From: Pseudomonas massiliensis
Lineage (GTDB): Bacteria; Pseudomonadota; Gammaproteobacteria; Pseudomonadales; Pseudomonadaceae
Direction: 5' to 3'
Assembly (NCBI RefSeq): GCF_000826105.1
Contig: NZ_CCYK01000006.1
Span: 930,001 to 994,000, forward strand
DNA length: 64,000 bases
Made by a program: the position numbers and the translations under genes. The stretch's first letter is position 1. Every line of letters starts with the position of its first letter. The notes beneath the pieces are model-generated. The model did no database searches, was not told where the DNA came from, and worked only from the letters and a program-made list of their open reading frames with translations. Below, one piece after another: positions 27,647-38,668 of this stretch.

Positions 27647-28894
27647 ATGTCGGACGAGTATAAAGATCCGCTCTGGCGACAGGTGATCTCCGGCGCCCAG
27701 ATGCTTTTCGTGGCCTTCGGCGCTCTGGTGCTGATGCCGCTGATCACCGGCCTGGACCCGAACGTCGCGCTCTTCACGGCCGGGCTCGGCACCTTGCTGT
27801 TCCAGCTGGTCACCGGCCGCCAGGTGCCAGTGTTCCTGGCCTCCAGCTTTGCCTTCATCACCCCTATCATCCTCGCCAAGGGGCAGTTCGGCCTGGCCGC
27901 GACCATGGGCGGCGTAATGGCGGCCGGCTTTGTGTACACCTTCCTCGGCCTGGCCGTGAAGATCAAGGGCACAGGCTTCATCGATCGCCTATTGCCGCCG
28001 GTGGTAATCGGCCCGGTGATCATCGCCATCGGCCTGGCCATGGCGCCGATCGCCGCCAACATGGCCATGGGCAAGGCAGGCGACGGCAGCGAGCTGATCC
28101 CCTACCGAACCGCCATGCTCATCTCGATGCCCGCCCTGCTGACCACCTTGATCGTGGCCGTGTTCGGCCGTGGCCTGTTCCGCCTGGTGCCCATTCTCGC
28201 CGGAGTGATCGTCGGCTTTGCCCTGGCGTTCTGGTTCGGCGTGGTCGATACCGCGCGCATCGCCGCCGCGCCCTGGTTCGGCCTGCCCCATTTCACCGCC
28301 CCGGAGTTCAATCTCCAGGCGATCCTGTTCATTGTCCCGGTGGCCTTGGCGCCGGCCATCGAGCACATCGGGGGCGTGATCGCGGTAGGTAGCGTGACGG
28401 GCAAGGATTACCTGCGCACCCCAGGCCTGCACCGCACGCTTCTGGGAGACGGACTGGCCACCACCGCCGCCGGCCTGTTCGGCGGCCCGCCCAACACCAC
28501 CTACGCCGAGGTCACGGGCGCGGTGATGCTGACCAAGAACTACAACCCGAAGATCATGACCTGGGCGGCCATCTTCGCCATCAGCCTGGCGTTCATCGGC
28601 AAATTCGGGGCCTTGCTCGAAAGCATCCCGGTACCGGTAATGGGCGGGATTCTCTGCCTGCTGTTCGGCTCCATTGCCGCGGTAGGCATGAACACACTGA
28701 TTCGCCATCAGGTTGACCTGAGCGAAGCGCGCAACCTGGTGATCGTTTCCGTAACCCTGGTCTTTGGAATCGGCGGCGTCCTGATCGGCACCGGTCCGGG
28801 CCCAAGCGACTTTGGCCTCAAGGGCATCGCCCTGTGCGCCCTGGTGGCCATTGCCCTCAACCTGCTGCTGCCGAACCGCCGCCCCGCGGCCTGA
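27647..28894 (+). CDS. uraA: Uracil permease (NCS2 family)
   Basis: This 415-aa inner-membrane proton symporter has about 12-14 hydrophobic segments. NCS2 signatures are visible: GVIAVGSVTGKDYLRTPGLHR and FGGPPNTTYAEVTGAVMLT, the latter lining the substrate site. It directly follows upp, which supports uracil as the substrate. It ends before a strong terminator. Confidence 0.93.
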   Translation: MSDEYKDPLWRQVISGAQMLFVAFGALVLMPLITGLDPNVALFTAGLGTLLFQLVTGRQVPVFLASSFAFITPIILAKGQFGLAATMGGVMAAGFVYTFLGLAVKIKGTGFIDRLLPPVVIGPVIIAIGLAMAPIAANMAMGKAGDGSELIPYRTAMLISMPALLTTLIVAVFGRGLFRLVPILAGVIVGFALAFWFGVVDTARIAAAPWFGLPHFTAPEFNLQAILFIVPVALAPAIEHIGGVIAVGSVTGKDYLRTPGLHRTLLGDGLATTAAGLFGGPPNTTYAEVTGAVMLTKNYNPKIMTWAAIFAISLAFIGKFGALLESIPVPVMGGILCLLFGSIAAVGMNTLIRHQVDLSEARNLVIVSVTLVFGIGGVLIGTGPGPSDFGLKGIALCALVAIALNLLLPNRRPAA

Positions 28895-28904
28895 CAGAAA
28901 TGGG

Positions 28905-28945
28905 AGCTGGCGAATTCGTGCATAGCCCATGCACGTTCGCCAGCT
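28905..28945. terminator. Bidirectional terminator between uraA and hemH
   Basis: AGCTGGCGAA and TTCGCCAGCT are perfect arms, extended inside by CGTGCAT/ATGCACG. TTTCAT follows on the plus strand. It lies in the convergent gap. Confidence 0.75.
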
Positions 28946-28971
28946 TTCATAGCGCCCGGGACCTCACCAGC

Positions 28972-29994
28972 CTAACGAGGCAAGGTCTCGCATAGGGACG
29001 CCAGCGCATCGGCCCATTGGCTGTTGTCGTTCAGGCAGGGCACCAGTACCAGTTCCTCGCCACCGGCCTCCTTGAATTGCTCCGCGCCACGGATGCCGAT
29101 TTCCTCCAGGGTTTCGATGCAGTCGGCAACGAACGCTGGGCACATCACCAACAGACGCTTCACACCCTTGGCTGCCAGCGCATCCAGCCTGGCCTCGGTA
29201 TAAGGCTCGATCCACTTGTTCTTGCCCAGCCGCGACTGGAACGATACGGACCATTTGCCTTCCGGCAGGCCGACGCGTTCGGCGAATGCCCGGGCGGTCT
29301 GGATACACTGGCCGCGATAGCACACGGCCCGTTCTGCGGCGTTCGCGTCACGGCAACAGTCCGCATCGGTCAGACAGTGACGGCTGCCCTTGGGAAGCAG
29401 CTTCTTGATATGGCTTTCCGGCAAGCCATGGAAACTGAGCAGCAAATGGTCGAAGTCGTGCTCCAGCCAGGGCTGCGCGCTGGCGGCAAGAGCGTCGAGA
29501 TACGCTGGCTGATCATGGAACGGCGGCAATATTTTCAGGACGAGCGGCAAACCCTGCTCCCGAATGACCTGGCGTGCAAGCTCCACGGCGGTGGTCACGG
29601 TGCTGTCAGCGAACTGAGGATAAAGGGGCGCGAAGGTCACCGTCTGGATGCCGCGGCTGGCCAGCTCGCCCAGCACCCGCTCGATGGAGGGTTCACCGTA
29701 GCGCATGGCGATCTCCACCGGCCCATGGGCCCAGCGGGACTGCATCTGGACCTGCAACCGACGGGTCAACTCGACCAGGGGCGAGCCCTGGTCCCACCAG
29801 ATGGAGTGGTAGGCGTGGGCCGATTGCTCCGGCCGCCGTATGAGGATCAGGGACACCAGCAGGCGCCGCAGGGGCCAGGGCAGGTCGATGACGTAAGGGT
29901 CCATCAGGAACTGATTGAGGTAACGCCGTACGGCCTCCACCTCGGGGGCGTCGGGTGAGCCCAGGTTGACGAGCAACAGAGCGTGAGTGGTCAT
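28972..29994 (-). CDS. hemH: Ferrochelatase
   Basis: This 340-aa enzyme inserts Fe2+ into protoporphyrin IX, the last step of haem synthesis. It starts [19 protein letters not shown] and has [15 protein letters not shown] with the catalytic His, and [20 protein letters not shown] near the C-terminus. A Cys-containing stretch ([19 protein letters not shown]) could hold an Fe-S cluster as in some bacterial enzymes, which is inference. It lies 13 bp after the epimerase gene on the same strand. Confidence 0.95.
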   Translation of the reverse strand: MTTHALLLVNLGSPDAPEVEAVRRYLNQFLMDPYVIDLPWPLRRLLVSLILIRRPEQSAHAYHSIWWDQGSPLVELTRRLQVQMQSRWAHGPVEIAMRYGEPSIERVLGELASRGIQTVTFAPLYPQFADSTVTTAVELARQVIREQGLPLVLKILPPFHDQPAYLDALAASAQPWLEHDFDHLLLSFHGLPESHIKKLLPKGSRHCLTDADCCRDANAAERAVCYRGQCIQTARAFAERVGLPEGKWSVSFQSRLGKNKWIEPYTEARLDALAAKGVKRLLVMCPAFVADCIETLEEIGIRGAEQFKEAGGEELVLVPCLNDNSQWADALASLCETLPR

Positions 29995-30007
29995 GCGGGG
30001 TCCTAAT

Positions 30008-30910
30008 TCATGAGCGGTGCAAAAGGTCTTCCAATGCTGGCTGCAGGTCGGGAAATCCAAATTCGAAACCGGCTTCTTCCAGACGCCGGGGCCGTACCCG
30101 CTGCCCACCGAGCAGCAAGCCGGACAGCTCGCCCAAGCCCGTCTTGAGCACCAGGCCGGGTATCGGTATCACCGCTGGCCGATGCAGCGCCTTGCCCAGG
30201 CGGCGGGCGAACTCCCGGTTACGAACCGGTCGCGGCGCGCAGGCATTATAAGGACCGCTGGCATCAGGGGCGTTCAACAAAAAATCAATCAACGCGATTT
30301 GATCGGCGATGTGCACCCAGGGCATCCACTGGCGACCATTGCCCAAAGGCCCGCCGAGCCCGAGCCGGAAGGGGGGCAACAGCTGGCGCAGCATTCCACC
30401 TTCAGCGCTGAGCACCAGCCCGGTGCGCAGCAGCACGACCCGGATGCCGAGGGCTTGGGCACGCTGGGCGGTTTCTTCCCATGCGATGCACAGCTGGCTG
30501 GCGAAGTCTTCGCTGACCGGCGGCGAGTCCTCGTCGAGTTGCCGCTCACCACCATCCCCATACCAGCCGACGGCGGAGCCGGAAATCAGTAGTCGTGGCC
30601 GCTGCGGCTGAACATCGAGCCACGCCAGCAATTGCTCGGTAAGGGCCACCCGGCTCGCCCATAGCAGATTGCGCCGGTGCCGTGTCCACGGGCGCTGGGC
30701 AATGGGCGCGCCGGCAAGGTTGATCACCGCATCCACCGGTTCGCTGTGGAGTTCTTCGAGCCCTCCTACCGCGCGTACCTGGTGGCCACAGCGCTGGGCC
30801 ACTCGCTCCGGGTGGCGGCTCCACAGGGTCAGGCGATGGCCCAAGCCTGCCCAGTACCGACATAGCTGCGTGCCGATCAAGCCGGTGCCACCGGTCAGCA
30901 GGATGTGCAT
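30008..30910 (-). CDS. TIGR01777 family NAD(P)-dependent epimerase-like protein
   Basis: This 300-aa short-chain dehydrogenase-fold protein has the N-terminal nucleotide motif [10 protein letters not shown]. The YxxxK of classical epimerases is not evident, but [10 protein letters not shown] is the family block. A DUF1731 domain closes the C-terminus ([18 protein letters not shown]). E. coli YfcH is related. The function is unknown. It is upstream of hemH in a likely operon. Confidence 0.86.
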   Translation of the reverse strand: MHILLTGGTGLIGTQLCRYWAGLGHRLTLWSRHPERVAQRCGHQVRAVGGLEELHSEPVDAVINLAGAPIAQRPWTRHRRNLLWASRVALTEQLLAWLDVQPQRPRLLISGSAVGWYGDGGERQLDEDSPPVSEDFASQLCIAWEETAQRAQALGIRVVLLRTGLVLSAEGGMLRQLLPPFRLGLGGPLGNGRQWMPWVHIADQIALIDFLLNAPDASGPYNACAPRPVRNREFARRLGKALHRPAVIPIPGLVLKTGLGELSGLLLGGQRVRPRRLEEAGFEFGFPDLQPALEDLLHRS

Positions 30911-31029
30911 AGCAGTCTTTCTCCTTGCGCCTGAAACCAATGGGTGCTGGTCTATTTTTGCTTGAGCGAGGCACTAATTACCAAGGTCGATCTCAGATTA
31001 ACCATAGGCCGACAGACAGAAGACAATGA

Positions 31030-32097
<1,068 letters not shown>

Positions 32098-32135
32098 CGA
32101 GCCGGCAGGATCGCCCGAGGCTTGCCAACGGAGCC

Positions 32136-32163
32136 TTGACAAGGATTGCATGGAACCTATGAT
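32136..32163 (+). promoter_or_regulatory. Sigma-70-like promoter of the DUF523-merR-phrB operon
   Basis: TTGACA at 32136-32141 and TATGAT at 32158-32163 are separated by 16 bp. The expected start falls at the edge of the operator beginning at 32172, so a bound regulator would block initiation. Confidence 0.6.
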
Positions 32164-32171
32164 CGCGCTGC

Positions 32172-32196
32172 TGTACAAATAGATTAGTTTGTATAA
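32172..32196 (-). promoter_or_regulatory. LitR-type operator candidate, copy 2
   Basis: On the minus strand this reads TTATAC-N13-TGTACA, the same spacing as the site before the FAD gene. It lies between the promoter and the DUF523 start. Confidence 0.6.
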
Positions 32197-32213
32197 CTTG
32201 TCACGAGGTTGCC

Positions 32214-33203
32214 ATGCGTGATTGTCCCAGTGCGGACCTGCCGTCCTTGCCCGAGGGTTTTCGCCCCAAGTTGGCCATCAGCGCTTGCCTGGTCGGCGAA
32301 GAAGTGCGCTACAACGGTGGTCACAAGGTGTCCAGGTTTTGCACGGGCGTGCTGGGCGAACACATGGATTTCGTGCCGGTCTGTCCCGAAGTGGCAGTGG
32401 GACTGGGGGTGCCACGCGAGCCGATTCGCCTGGTAGGCGACCCTGAACGTCCCCAGGCCCGCGGCAGCGTGCATGCGAGCCTGGATGTCACCGCGCCGCT
32501 GATCCGTTATGGCGAGAAAATGGCCAGCTCGCTCGAAGATATCTGCGGCTACATCTTCATGCACAAATCACCCTCCTGTGGCCTTGAGCGGGTGAAAGTC
32601 TACCGGGAAGACGGCGTCACCCTGCCAGGTACCGGGCGCGGCCTGTACGCCCAGGCGTTCTGCGCAGCGCGGCCTGACCTGCCGGTGGAAGAAGACGGTC
32701 GCCTGTGTGACCCCGTACTGCGCGAGAATTTCCTGGTACGGGTGTATGCCTACGCCCAATGGCAGCTACTGTTGGCTACCGGTTTGACCAAGGGGCGTCT
32801 GCTGGCTTTCCATGCTCGCTATAAATACCAGCTCATGGCCAATCATCCTCAGCAGTACAAGGCGCTCGGCCGCCTGCTAGGTTCGATGGGCCGGGCCGAG
32901 GTCGACGAGATCGCCCCCAGGTACTTCAGCCAGCTGATGGCTGCCTTGCGTCGCTGTGCCACTCGGGGAACACACGCCAACGTCCTTCAACATATTGCAG
33001 GTTACCTGCGAAGCTCACTGGACAGCCCAGGCCGCCAGGAAGTCGCGCAGCTGATCAGTCAATACCGGCAAGGCATGGTACCCCTGGTAGTGCCCCTGAC
33101 CTTGCTCAAGCACCTGTTCCGCTTGCATCCGCATCCCTACATCCGCGACCAGGTGTACTTGCAACCCCACCCTGAGGCCTTGAGCCTGCGCAATGCGATC
33201 TGA
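32214..33203 (+). CDS. DUF523 and DUF1722 domain protein
   Basis: This 329-aa protein has an N-terminal DUF523 domain with conserved cysteines (ISACLVGEEVRYNGG, VPVCPEVAVGLGVPRE, KSPSCGLERVKVY) and a C-terminal DUF1722/YbgA domain (LLAFHARYKYQLMAN). The Cys pattern suggests metal or Fe-S binding. It is linked to photolyase in many bacteria and may assist repair or redox chemistry, which is inference. It is first gene of the operon, three bases before merR. Confidence 0.87.
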   Translation: MRDCPSADLPSLPEGFRPKLAISACLVGEEVRYNGGHKVSRFCTGVLGEHMDFVPVCPEVAVGLGVPREPIRLVGDPERPQARGSVHASLDVTAPLIRYGEKMASSLEDICGYIFMHKSPSCGLERVKVYREDGVTLPGTGRGLYAQAFCAARPDLPVEEDGRLCDPVLRENFLVRVYAYAQWQLLLATGLTKGRLLAFHARYKYQLMANHPQQYKALGRLLGSMGRAEVDEIAPRYFSQLMAALRRCATRGTHANVLQHIAGYLRSSLDSPGRQEVAQLISQYRQGMVPLVVPLTLLKHLFRLHPHPYIRDQVYLQPHPEALSLRNAI

Positions 33204-33206
33204 CCT

Positions 33207-34154
33207 ATGACTGCACTACCGGAACCCGACTTCGATACGCTTGGCGCTGACACTGCGCTGCCTGACAACGCCGTGGCCCTGGGCTGGCTACCGATACGCG
33301 AAGTAGCCAGGCGCACCGGCGTAAACCCTGTGACGCTACGCGCCTGGGAGCGTCGCTACGGGCTGGTGGTGCCGCATCGTACCCCCAAAGGGCACCGGCT
33401 GTATTCACCAGGGCATCTTGAACGCATTCACAGGGTGCTTACGTGGTTGAACCGAGGGGTGTCAGTAAGCCAGATCAAGGCCTTGCTCGATACCCCGGAA
33501 CAACGCCTGGCGGCTCCCACGCCCAGCGATTGGGTGCCACTGCGCGAAAACCTCGTACGTGCCATCGGCGAGCTCGCCGAACGCCGGCTGGACGAGCTGT
33601 TCAACCAGGCCATGGCCCTTTATCCACCTGCTACTTTGTGCGAGCGCCTGATGCTGCCGCTGCTCAGCGACTTGCACCTGCGCTGGCAGCACCAGTACGG
33701 CGCCCAGCTCGAGCAGGCGTTTTTCCACGGCTGGCTGCGCAGTAAGCTAGGTACGCGGCTTTATCACAACAACCGTCAACTGAGCGGGCCACCACTGCTG
33801 CTGATCAGGCACAGTGAGGTCCCGTTCGACCCTGAGCTGTGGCTGACCGCCTGGTTGGCCAGTAGCGCCGATTGCCCGGTCGAAGTGCTCGACTGGCCCT
33901 TGCCGGCAAGCGAAGTAGCCCTGGCCATCGACCGCCTGGCTGCCCGCGCCTTGGTGCTTCACTCAGCACGCCCGCTGCAGTTGGATAACCTGGCTCGCGT
34001 CTTGGCCGGTTGCCCCTGCCCGGTCATGCTGGCGGGGCCGGCCGTGATCATTCATGGCCAGGCGCTCAAGGAACGCGCTGACCTGCGCGGGCTACTCCAG
34101 GCCAGCGACCCCTTGGCCGCGCATCTGACGCTACGGCAACATAGTCTGTTCTAG
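33207..34154 (+). CDS. MerR-family light-response regulator (class II LitR/PplR-like)
   Basis: This 315-aa protein has an N-terminal MerR winged helix (residues 27-75, IREVARRTGVNPVTLRAWERRYG) and a C-terminal B12-binding-like fold. The cobalamin ligands of CarH/LitR class I are absent: there is no DxHxxG, and the W-x-EH motif is degenerate (WQHQYGAQLEQ). This matches class II LitR proteins, which in P. putida act with a separate LOV photosensor (recalled literature). It probably represses its own operon and the FAD gene through the shared 25-bp motif. It lies 7 bp before phrB. Confidence 0.82.
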   Translation: MTALPEPDFDTLGADTALPDNAVALGWLPIREVARRTGVNPVTLRAWERRYGLVVPHRTPKGHRLYSPGHLERIHRVLTWLNRGVSVSQIKALLDTPEQRLAAPTPSDWVPLRENLVRAIGELAERRLDELFNQAMALYPPATLCERLMLPLLSDLHLRWQHQYGAQLEQAFFHGWLRSKLGTRLYHNNRQLSGPPLLLIRHSEVPFDPELWLTAWLASSADCPVEVLDWPLPASEVALAIDRLAARALVLHSARPLQLDNLARVLAGCPCPVMLAGPAVIIHGQALKERADLRGLLQASDPLAAHLTLRQHSLF

Positions 34155-34161
34155 GAATTTC

Positions 34162-35604
34162 ATGAGCCATCCCTCCCCGCGCCAGCTGGTTTGGCTGCGT
34201 ACCGACCTGCGACTGGAAGATAACCCCGCCTTGCTTGCCGCCTGCCAGACGGGCCCCACCGTGGCCCTGTTCGTGATAAGCCCGGGCCAGTGGCGGGCCC
34301 ACGACGACGCCGACTGCAAGGTCGACTTCTGGCTGCGCAACCTGCGCGCATTGCAGCCCCAGTTGGCGAAGCTGAACATTCCCTTGCTGGTACGGACCCT
34401 TGACTACTGGAAAGAGGCCCCTGCCCTGCTCTCGACCCTCTGCCAGAAAATCGGGGCAGTTGCCGTGCATTGCAACGAAGAATACGGGATCAACGAGCGC
34501 GCCCGCGATCAGGCTGTACAAACCGCGCTCACAGCCCAGGGTATCGGTTTTTCCAGCCACCTGGACCAGAGTCTGTTTCGGCCCGGTACAGTGCTCACCC
34601 GCACAGGCGGCTATTACCAAGTGTTCGGACAGTTCCGCCGTGCCTGCATGGAGCAGCTCTACCACGGGCTGCCCAGCATAGGTGGCAAGCCCCGGGCACA
34701 GGCGCCCCTCGATCTGCCCAGCGATCCGTTACCCGAGTGGATCGAAGGCTTCGCTCCAGCATCGAAGGTCATCCGCGAACATTGGCCCGCGGGCGCCAAG
34801 GAAGCTTCGCGCCGCCTGGATGCCTTCGTCGACGGCATCATCGACGACTACCAGGTTGCTCGGGACCTGCCCGCGCGCCCCGGCACCAGCGAATTGTCCG
34901 CCTACCTGAACGCGGGCGTACTCTCGGTACGTCAATGCCTGCATGCGGCCCTGAGGGCCAATCAGGGAGAACTGGATAGCGGCAGCGTCGGGGTGACCAC
35001 CTGGGTAGGCGAGTTGATCTGGCGAGAATTTTACAAACATATCCTGGTGGGATACCCACGGGTCTCGCGTCATCGAGCCTTCAAGCCCCATACCGAAGCC
35101 CTGCCATGGCGAGACGCACCCGAGGACTTCGCCGCCTGGGCCGAAGGCCGGACCGGCATTCCCATCATCGACGCCGCCATGCGGCAAATGGCGACCATTG
35201 GCTGGATGCACAACCGATTGCGCATGCTTGCGGCAATGTTTCTCAGCAAGAACCTGTTGATCGACTGGCGCTTGGGGGAACGCCACTTCATGCGGCATCT
35301 GATCGATGGGGAACTGGCAGCCAATAACGGTGGTTGGCAGTGGAGCGCTTCGACTGGAACCGATTCGGTGCCCTATTTCCGCGTGTTCAACCCCGTCAGC
35401 CAGTCGGCACGCTTCGACCCGCAGGGCGTGTTCATCAAGCACTGGGTGCCCGAATTGCAGTCGCTGGCACCGAAGGAGGTTCATCTCCCTCCGCGCGGGC
35501 AAAGCCTTGCATCGGGCTGGGATTATCCGTTGCCACGGGTAGACCTGGGCGAGAGCCGGGCGCGCGCGCTGACAGCTTTCAAGAACCTGCCTCGCGTTCG
35601 ATAG
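34162..35604 (+). CDS. phrB: Deoxyribodipyrimidine photolyase
   Basis: This 480-aa flavoprotein repairs cyclobutane pyrimidine dimers with blue light. The N-terminal antenna-binding domain begins QLVWLRTDLRLEDNPAL. The FAD domain has TGIPIIDAAMRQMATIGWMHNR and NNGGWQWSASTGTDSVPYFR. It is last gene of the light-linked operon and ends before a perfect terminator. Confidence 0.95.
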   Translation: MSHPSPRQLVWLRTDLRLEDNPALLAACQTGPTVALFVISPGQWRAHDDADCKVDFWLRNLRALQPQLAKLNIPLLVRTLDYWKEAPALLSTLCQKIGAVAVHCNEEYGINERARDQAVQTALTAQGIGFSSHLDQSLFRPGTVLTRTGGYYQVFGQFRRACMEQLYHGLPSIGGKPRAQAPLDLPSDPLPEWIEGFAPASKVIREHWPAGAKEASRRLDAFVDGIIDDYQVARDLPARPGTSELSAYLNAGVLSVRQCLHAALRANQGELDSGSVGVTTWVGELIWREFYKHILVGYPRVSRHRAFKPHTEALPWRDAPEDFAAWAEGRTGIPIIDAAMRQMATIGWMHNRLRMLAAMFLSKNLLIDWRLGERHFMRHLIDGELAANNGGWQWSASTGTDSVPYFRVFNPVSQSARFDPQGVFIKHWVPELQSLAPKEVHLPPRGQSLASGWDYPLPRVDLGESRARALTAFKNLPRVR

Positions 35605-35618
35605 CTGACCTGAAAACG

Positions 35619-35646
35619 AAAAAGCGGCCTCTTCTGGCCGCTTTTT
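35619..35646. terminator. Bidirectional terminator between phrB and pagL
   Basis: AAAAAGCGGCC and GGCCGCTTTTT are perfect arms with a 6-base loop, giving a T-run on both strands in a convergent gap. Confidence 0.92.
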
Positions 35647-35656
35647 CATTCATGCC

Positions 35657-36178
35657 TCAGATGGGCATGCGGTAGTTGAGCGAATAAGCTTCGATACCGT
35701 CGTTAGGCTCTTTGATACCGGCGTTGGAATAGTGGATCGCGCGAACGCTCACCTCATGTCCGCCACCAAAGCGCACCCCCAGGCCAAGGCGATCTTCGAA
35801 GTTGAAGGCCGAGCCCAGCTTGTTGCCTTCGATCTGGGTCTGGGAGAACACCGAGACGCCAATGCCGGCCTCAATGAATGGCTTCACCGAGCCATTGCCG
35901 AATTCATACACGAACACCGGCGCGAAGGAGAGGCTGTTGTTGCCGGAGTGCTCATCGCCTTCCCAGTAGGTGTAGGCGCCGTCCCAATAGCCGGTCAAAT
36001 GGCCGAGGTTGCTCTGCCACCAGGTCTTGTCCCAATCCGATTGCACGCCCAGGCGATACACCATGGTGGACTCGCCGGTCTGCCCTACCGAAAACGATAC
36101 GCCCTGGCCTGCCTGAGCGGACAGGCTATGCCCCAGAACCATGGCTGCAATGGCGGCCAGACCCAACATTCTCTTCAT
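35657..36178 (-). CDS. pagL: Lipid A 3-O-deacylase PagL
   Basis: This 173-aa outer-membrane beta-barrel esterase removes the 3-O acyl chain of lipid A. The signal peptide ends near residue 23 (SAQAGQ). The catalytic triad is visible as His149 and Ser151 in IHYSNAG and Glu163 in NDGIEAY; subtracting the signal gives 126, 128 and 140, the P. aeruginosa PagL numbers. The start at 36178 has AAGGATG upstream. It is convergent with phrB and followed upstream by murI. Confidence 0.9.
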   Translation of the reverse strand: MKRMLGLAAIAAMVLGHSLSAQAGQGVSFSVGQTGESTMVYRLGVQSDWDKTWWQSNLGHLTGYWDGAYTYWEGDEHSGNNSLSFAPVFVYEFGNGSVKPFIEAGIGVSVFSQTQIEGNKLGSAFNFEDRLGLGVRFGGGHEVSVRAIHYSNAGIKEPNDGIEAYSLNYRMPI

Positions 36179-36295
36179 GAGGTCATCCTTTTTGATGTTT
36201 TTCTCGAACGGTTGCACGGTCAGCCAAACGTTGCGTCTTAGAAAACATGGCCGCTTTGTAAGTTCAAGCTTACAGACCAAATTTTCACAACTTTT

Positions 36296-37096
36296 TCACG
36301 TTTCAAGTAGTTCGACAAGGCCTGGAGGCAAACCGAAGGCGCGCACTACGGTACTCAATTGCTCGCAAGGCCCGCTGGTCCAGTAGCGCACAGCCCCCGC
36401 CGCGCCAGGGTTGAGCACTCCGGCCTGAGCGAGCAGCCGCTGTAGTTGACGGGCAACCGCCGCGCCTGTGTCCACGATCGCGATATCCGCGGGCAGGAGC
36501 TCCGCCAGCAATGGCTTGAGGAAAGGATAGTGGGTACAGCCAAGTATGATCGTATCGCAGCCTGCCTTCAGCAGCGGCGTCAGGTAGCCAGCGAGCATCG
36601 CCCTCAGCGCTGGTGAGGCCAGCTTGCCTTTTTCGATCAGTTCCACCAACCCTGGGCATGGCTGGGTGACTACCGTTACACCCGCGGCGAAACGGTCGAG
36701 CAAGGCGGCGAAGCGGGCGCTCTGCAAGGTGCCAGTAGTCGCCAGCACGCCAACGATACCGTTGCGAGTGGCCGCGGCGGCCGGTTTTACCGCCGGCTCC
36801 ATGCCGATGATCGGCCAACCGGGGTAACGCTCACGCAGGTCCGTCGCGGCAGCGGCGGTGGCGGTATTGCAAGCTATCACCAAGGCCTTGGCGCCTCGCC
36901 TGCGAAAGACGTCGGCAATGGCCACGCAGCGGGCGCGAATGAATTCCGGGGTTTTCTCGCCATAGGGGATATGGCCACAGTCCCCGACGTAGAAAAGCGT
37001 CTCGCCGGGCAACAGCTGGCGTATCTCGGCCAGCACGGAAAGCCCACCGACGCCGGAGTCGAAGACGCCGACCGGCGCCTGGGCCTGTTCAGCCAA
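36296..37096 (-). CDS. murI: Glutamate racemase
   Basis: This 266-aa cytoplasmic enzyme makes D-glutamate for peptidoglycan. The catalytic cysteines are in [11 protein letters not shown] and [10 protein letters not shown], and the N-terminus has [15 protein letters not shown]. No ATG fits; TTG 37096 ([10 protein letters not shown]) matches the normal start and overlaps the moeB end by eight bases. This suggests coupled translation in the hemA-prfA-prmC-moeB-murI cluster. Confidence 0.9.
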   Translation of the reverse strand: MAEQAQAPVGVFDSGVGGLSVLAEIRQLLPGETLFYVGDCGHIPYGEKTPEFIRARCVAIADVFRRRGAKALVIACNTATAAAATDLRERYPGWPIIGMEPAVKPAAAATRNGIVGVLATTGTLQSARFAALLDRFAAGVTVVTQPCPGLVELIEKGKLASPALRAMLAGYLTPLLKAGCDTIILGCTHYPFLKPLLAELLPADIAIVDTGAAVARQLQRLLAQAGVLNPGAAGAVRYWTSGPCEQLSTVVRAFGLPPGLVELLET

Positions 37097-37844
37097 GCCG
37101 CACCTGGCAGACCGGGCAATGAGGGTCTCGCTTGAGGCGCAGCTCGCGAAAGCGCGCGCTGGCGGCATCGATCAGCAGCAAGCGACCTACCAGGGGCTCG
37201 CCGAACCCCGCCAGTATCTTCAGCGTTTCCAGGGCCTGGAGGCTGCCGACCAGCCCCACGACCGGCCCTAGCACCCCCGCTTCGCTGCAACTGAGTTCGG
37301 CCTCGCTACCCTGGCCATAGAGGCAGTGGTAGCACGGGCTATGGGCCTGGCGCGGATCAAAAACGCTCAGTTGCCCTTCCAGGCGAATGGCCGCGCCGCT
37401 GACCAGAGGTTTGCCGGCGGCGAAGCAGGCCGCATTGACCGCTTCGCGGGTGGTGAAGTTGTCCGAACAATCGAGCACCAGGTCCACGGCTGCCACGACA
37501 TTGCCAAGGCTGTCGGCATCCAGCGCTTGGCTATGACGCACCAGGGCGATGTCGGGATTGATGGCCTGCAAACGTGCGACGGCTGAATCTACCTTGAGCA
37601 GGCCGACGGTGGTGGTGTCGTGCAGCACCTGGCGTTGCAGGTTGGTGAGGTCTACCCGGTCGAAGTCCGCCAGGTGCAGTTCGCCCACCCCGGCGGCGGC
37701 CAGGTAAAGCGCCACTGGCGAACCGAGCCCGCCCAGGCCCACCACCAGCACACGGCTTGCCTTGAGCTTGAGCTGCCCGGCCACGTCGACCTGGGCCAGC
37801 AGGACCTGCCGGCTGTAGCGCAGCAGTTCCTCATCGGTCAGCAC
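37089..37844 (-). CDS. moeB: Molybdopterin-synthase adenylyltransferase family protein (MoeB/ThiF)
   Basis: This 251-aa E1-like enzyme adenylates the C-terminus of a ubiquitin-like sulfur carrier. The ATP site is [21 protein letters not shown], and the two zinc CxxC pairs are CYHC and CPVC. MoeB function in molybdopterin synthesis is the usual call, but ThiF-type activity is not excluded. It overlaps prmC by seven bases. Confidence 0.9.
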   Translation of the reverse strand: MLTDEELLRYSRQVLLAQVDVAGQLKLKASRVLVVGLGGLGSPVALYLAAAGVGELHLADFDRVDLTNLQRQVLHDTTTVGLLKVDSAVARLQAINPDIALVRHSQALDADSLGNVVAAVDLVLDCSDNFTTREAVNAACFAAGKPLVSGAAIRLEGQLSVFDPRQAHSPCYHCLYGQGSEAELSCSEAGVLGPVVGLVGSLQALETLKILAGFGEPLVGRLLLIDAASARFRELRLKRDPHCPVCQVRLG

Positions 37845-38668
37845 GGCAGTCGCCCCAGCGTCACGCGCTCATGGCCGCTGAGGTCCTCTCGGCTTTCGAT
37901 CTGCTCGAACCCGTGGCGGGCAAGCAACTCGCGGACCTGAGCGGCCTGATCGTAACCGTGTTCCAGCAGCAGCCAGCCTCCGGCCAGCAGGTGTTCGGGC
38001 GCGGCGGCGATGATCTGGCGGATGTCATCCAGGCCATCGCTGCCCGACACCAGCGCGCTGGCCGGCTCGAAACGCACATCGCCAGCGCTCAGGTGTGGGT
38101 CCTGTTGGCGAATGTAGGGAGGATTGCTGACGATCAGGTCGAACCGCTCGCCCTGCAGGGCACTGAACCAATGGCTGGCGCGGATGCTGACATTGGTCAG
38201 CCCCAGCCGCTCGCGGTTACGCTCGGCGAGGGCCACGGCGTCTTCGACGCGGTCGACGCCCACCACTTCCCAGCCGGCGCGCTCGCGGCCCAGGGCCAGG
38301 GCAATGGCCCCGGTACCGGTGCCCAGGTCTAGCGTGCGGGCCTCGGGTTGCGGTACGCAGGCCAGGGCCAGCTCCACCAGCAATTCTGTCTCAGGGCGCG
38401 GAATCAGCGTATGCGGGGCGACTTCCAGGTCCAGCGACCAGAACCCTTGCTGGCCGAGGATATAGGCCACCGGCTCGCCGAGGCGGCGCCGTTGCAGGTA
38501 GGAGGCGAACAACTGCGCGGCCTCGCTGTTGACGATCCGCTCCGGCCAGGTACGCAGGTAGCTGCGATTCTTGCCCAGGGCAGCGGCCAACAGCAGCTCG
38601 GCATCCAGGCGGGCCGTGGGAGATTCGGGGAGCTGCGCGTCACGCAACAGGCTGGCGATGATGGTCAT
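37838..38668 (-). CDS. prmC: Release factor glutamine methyltransferase PrmC
   Basis: This 276-aa SAM enzyme methylates the GGQ glutamine of RF1 and RF2. The SAM motif LDLGTGTGAIALALG and the catalytic VSNPPYI are present, with the N-terminal helical domain. It starts directly after prfA, its substrate gene, without spacing. Confidence 0.94.
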   Translation of the reverse strand: MTIIASLLRDAQLPESPTARLDAELLLAAALGKNRSYLRTWPERIVNSEAAQLFASYLQRRRLGEPVAYILGQQGFWSLDLEVAPHTLIPRPETELLVELALACVPQPEARTLDLGTGTGAIALALGRERAGWEVVGVDRVEDAVALAERNRERLGLTNVSIRASHWFSALQGERFDLIVSNPPYIRQQDPHLSAGDVRFEPASALVSGSDGLDDIRQIIAAAPEHLLAGGWLLLEHGYDQAAQVRELLARHGFEQIESREDLSGHERVTLGRLPC

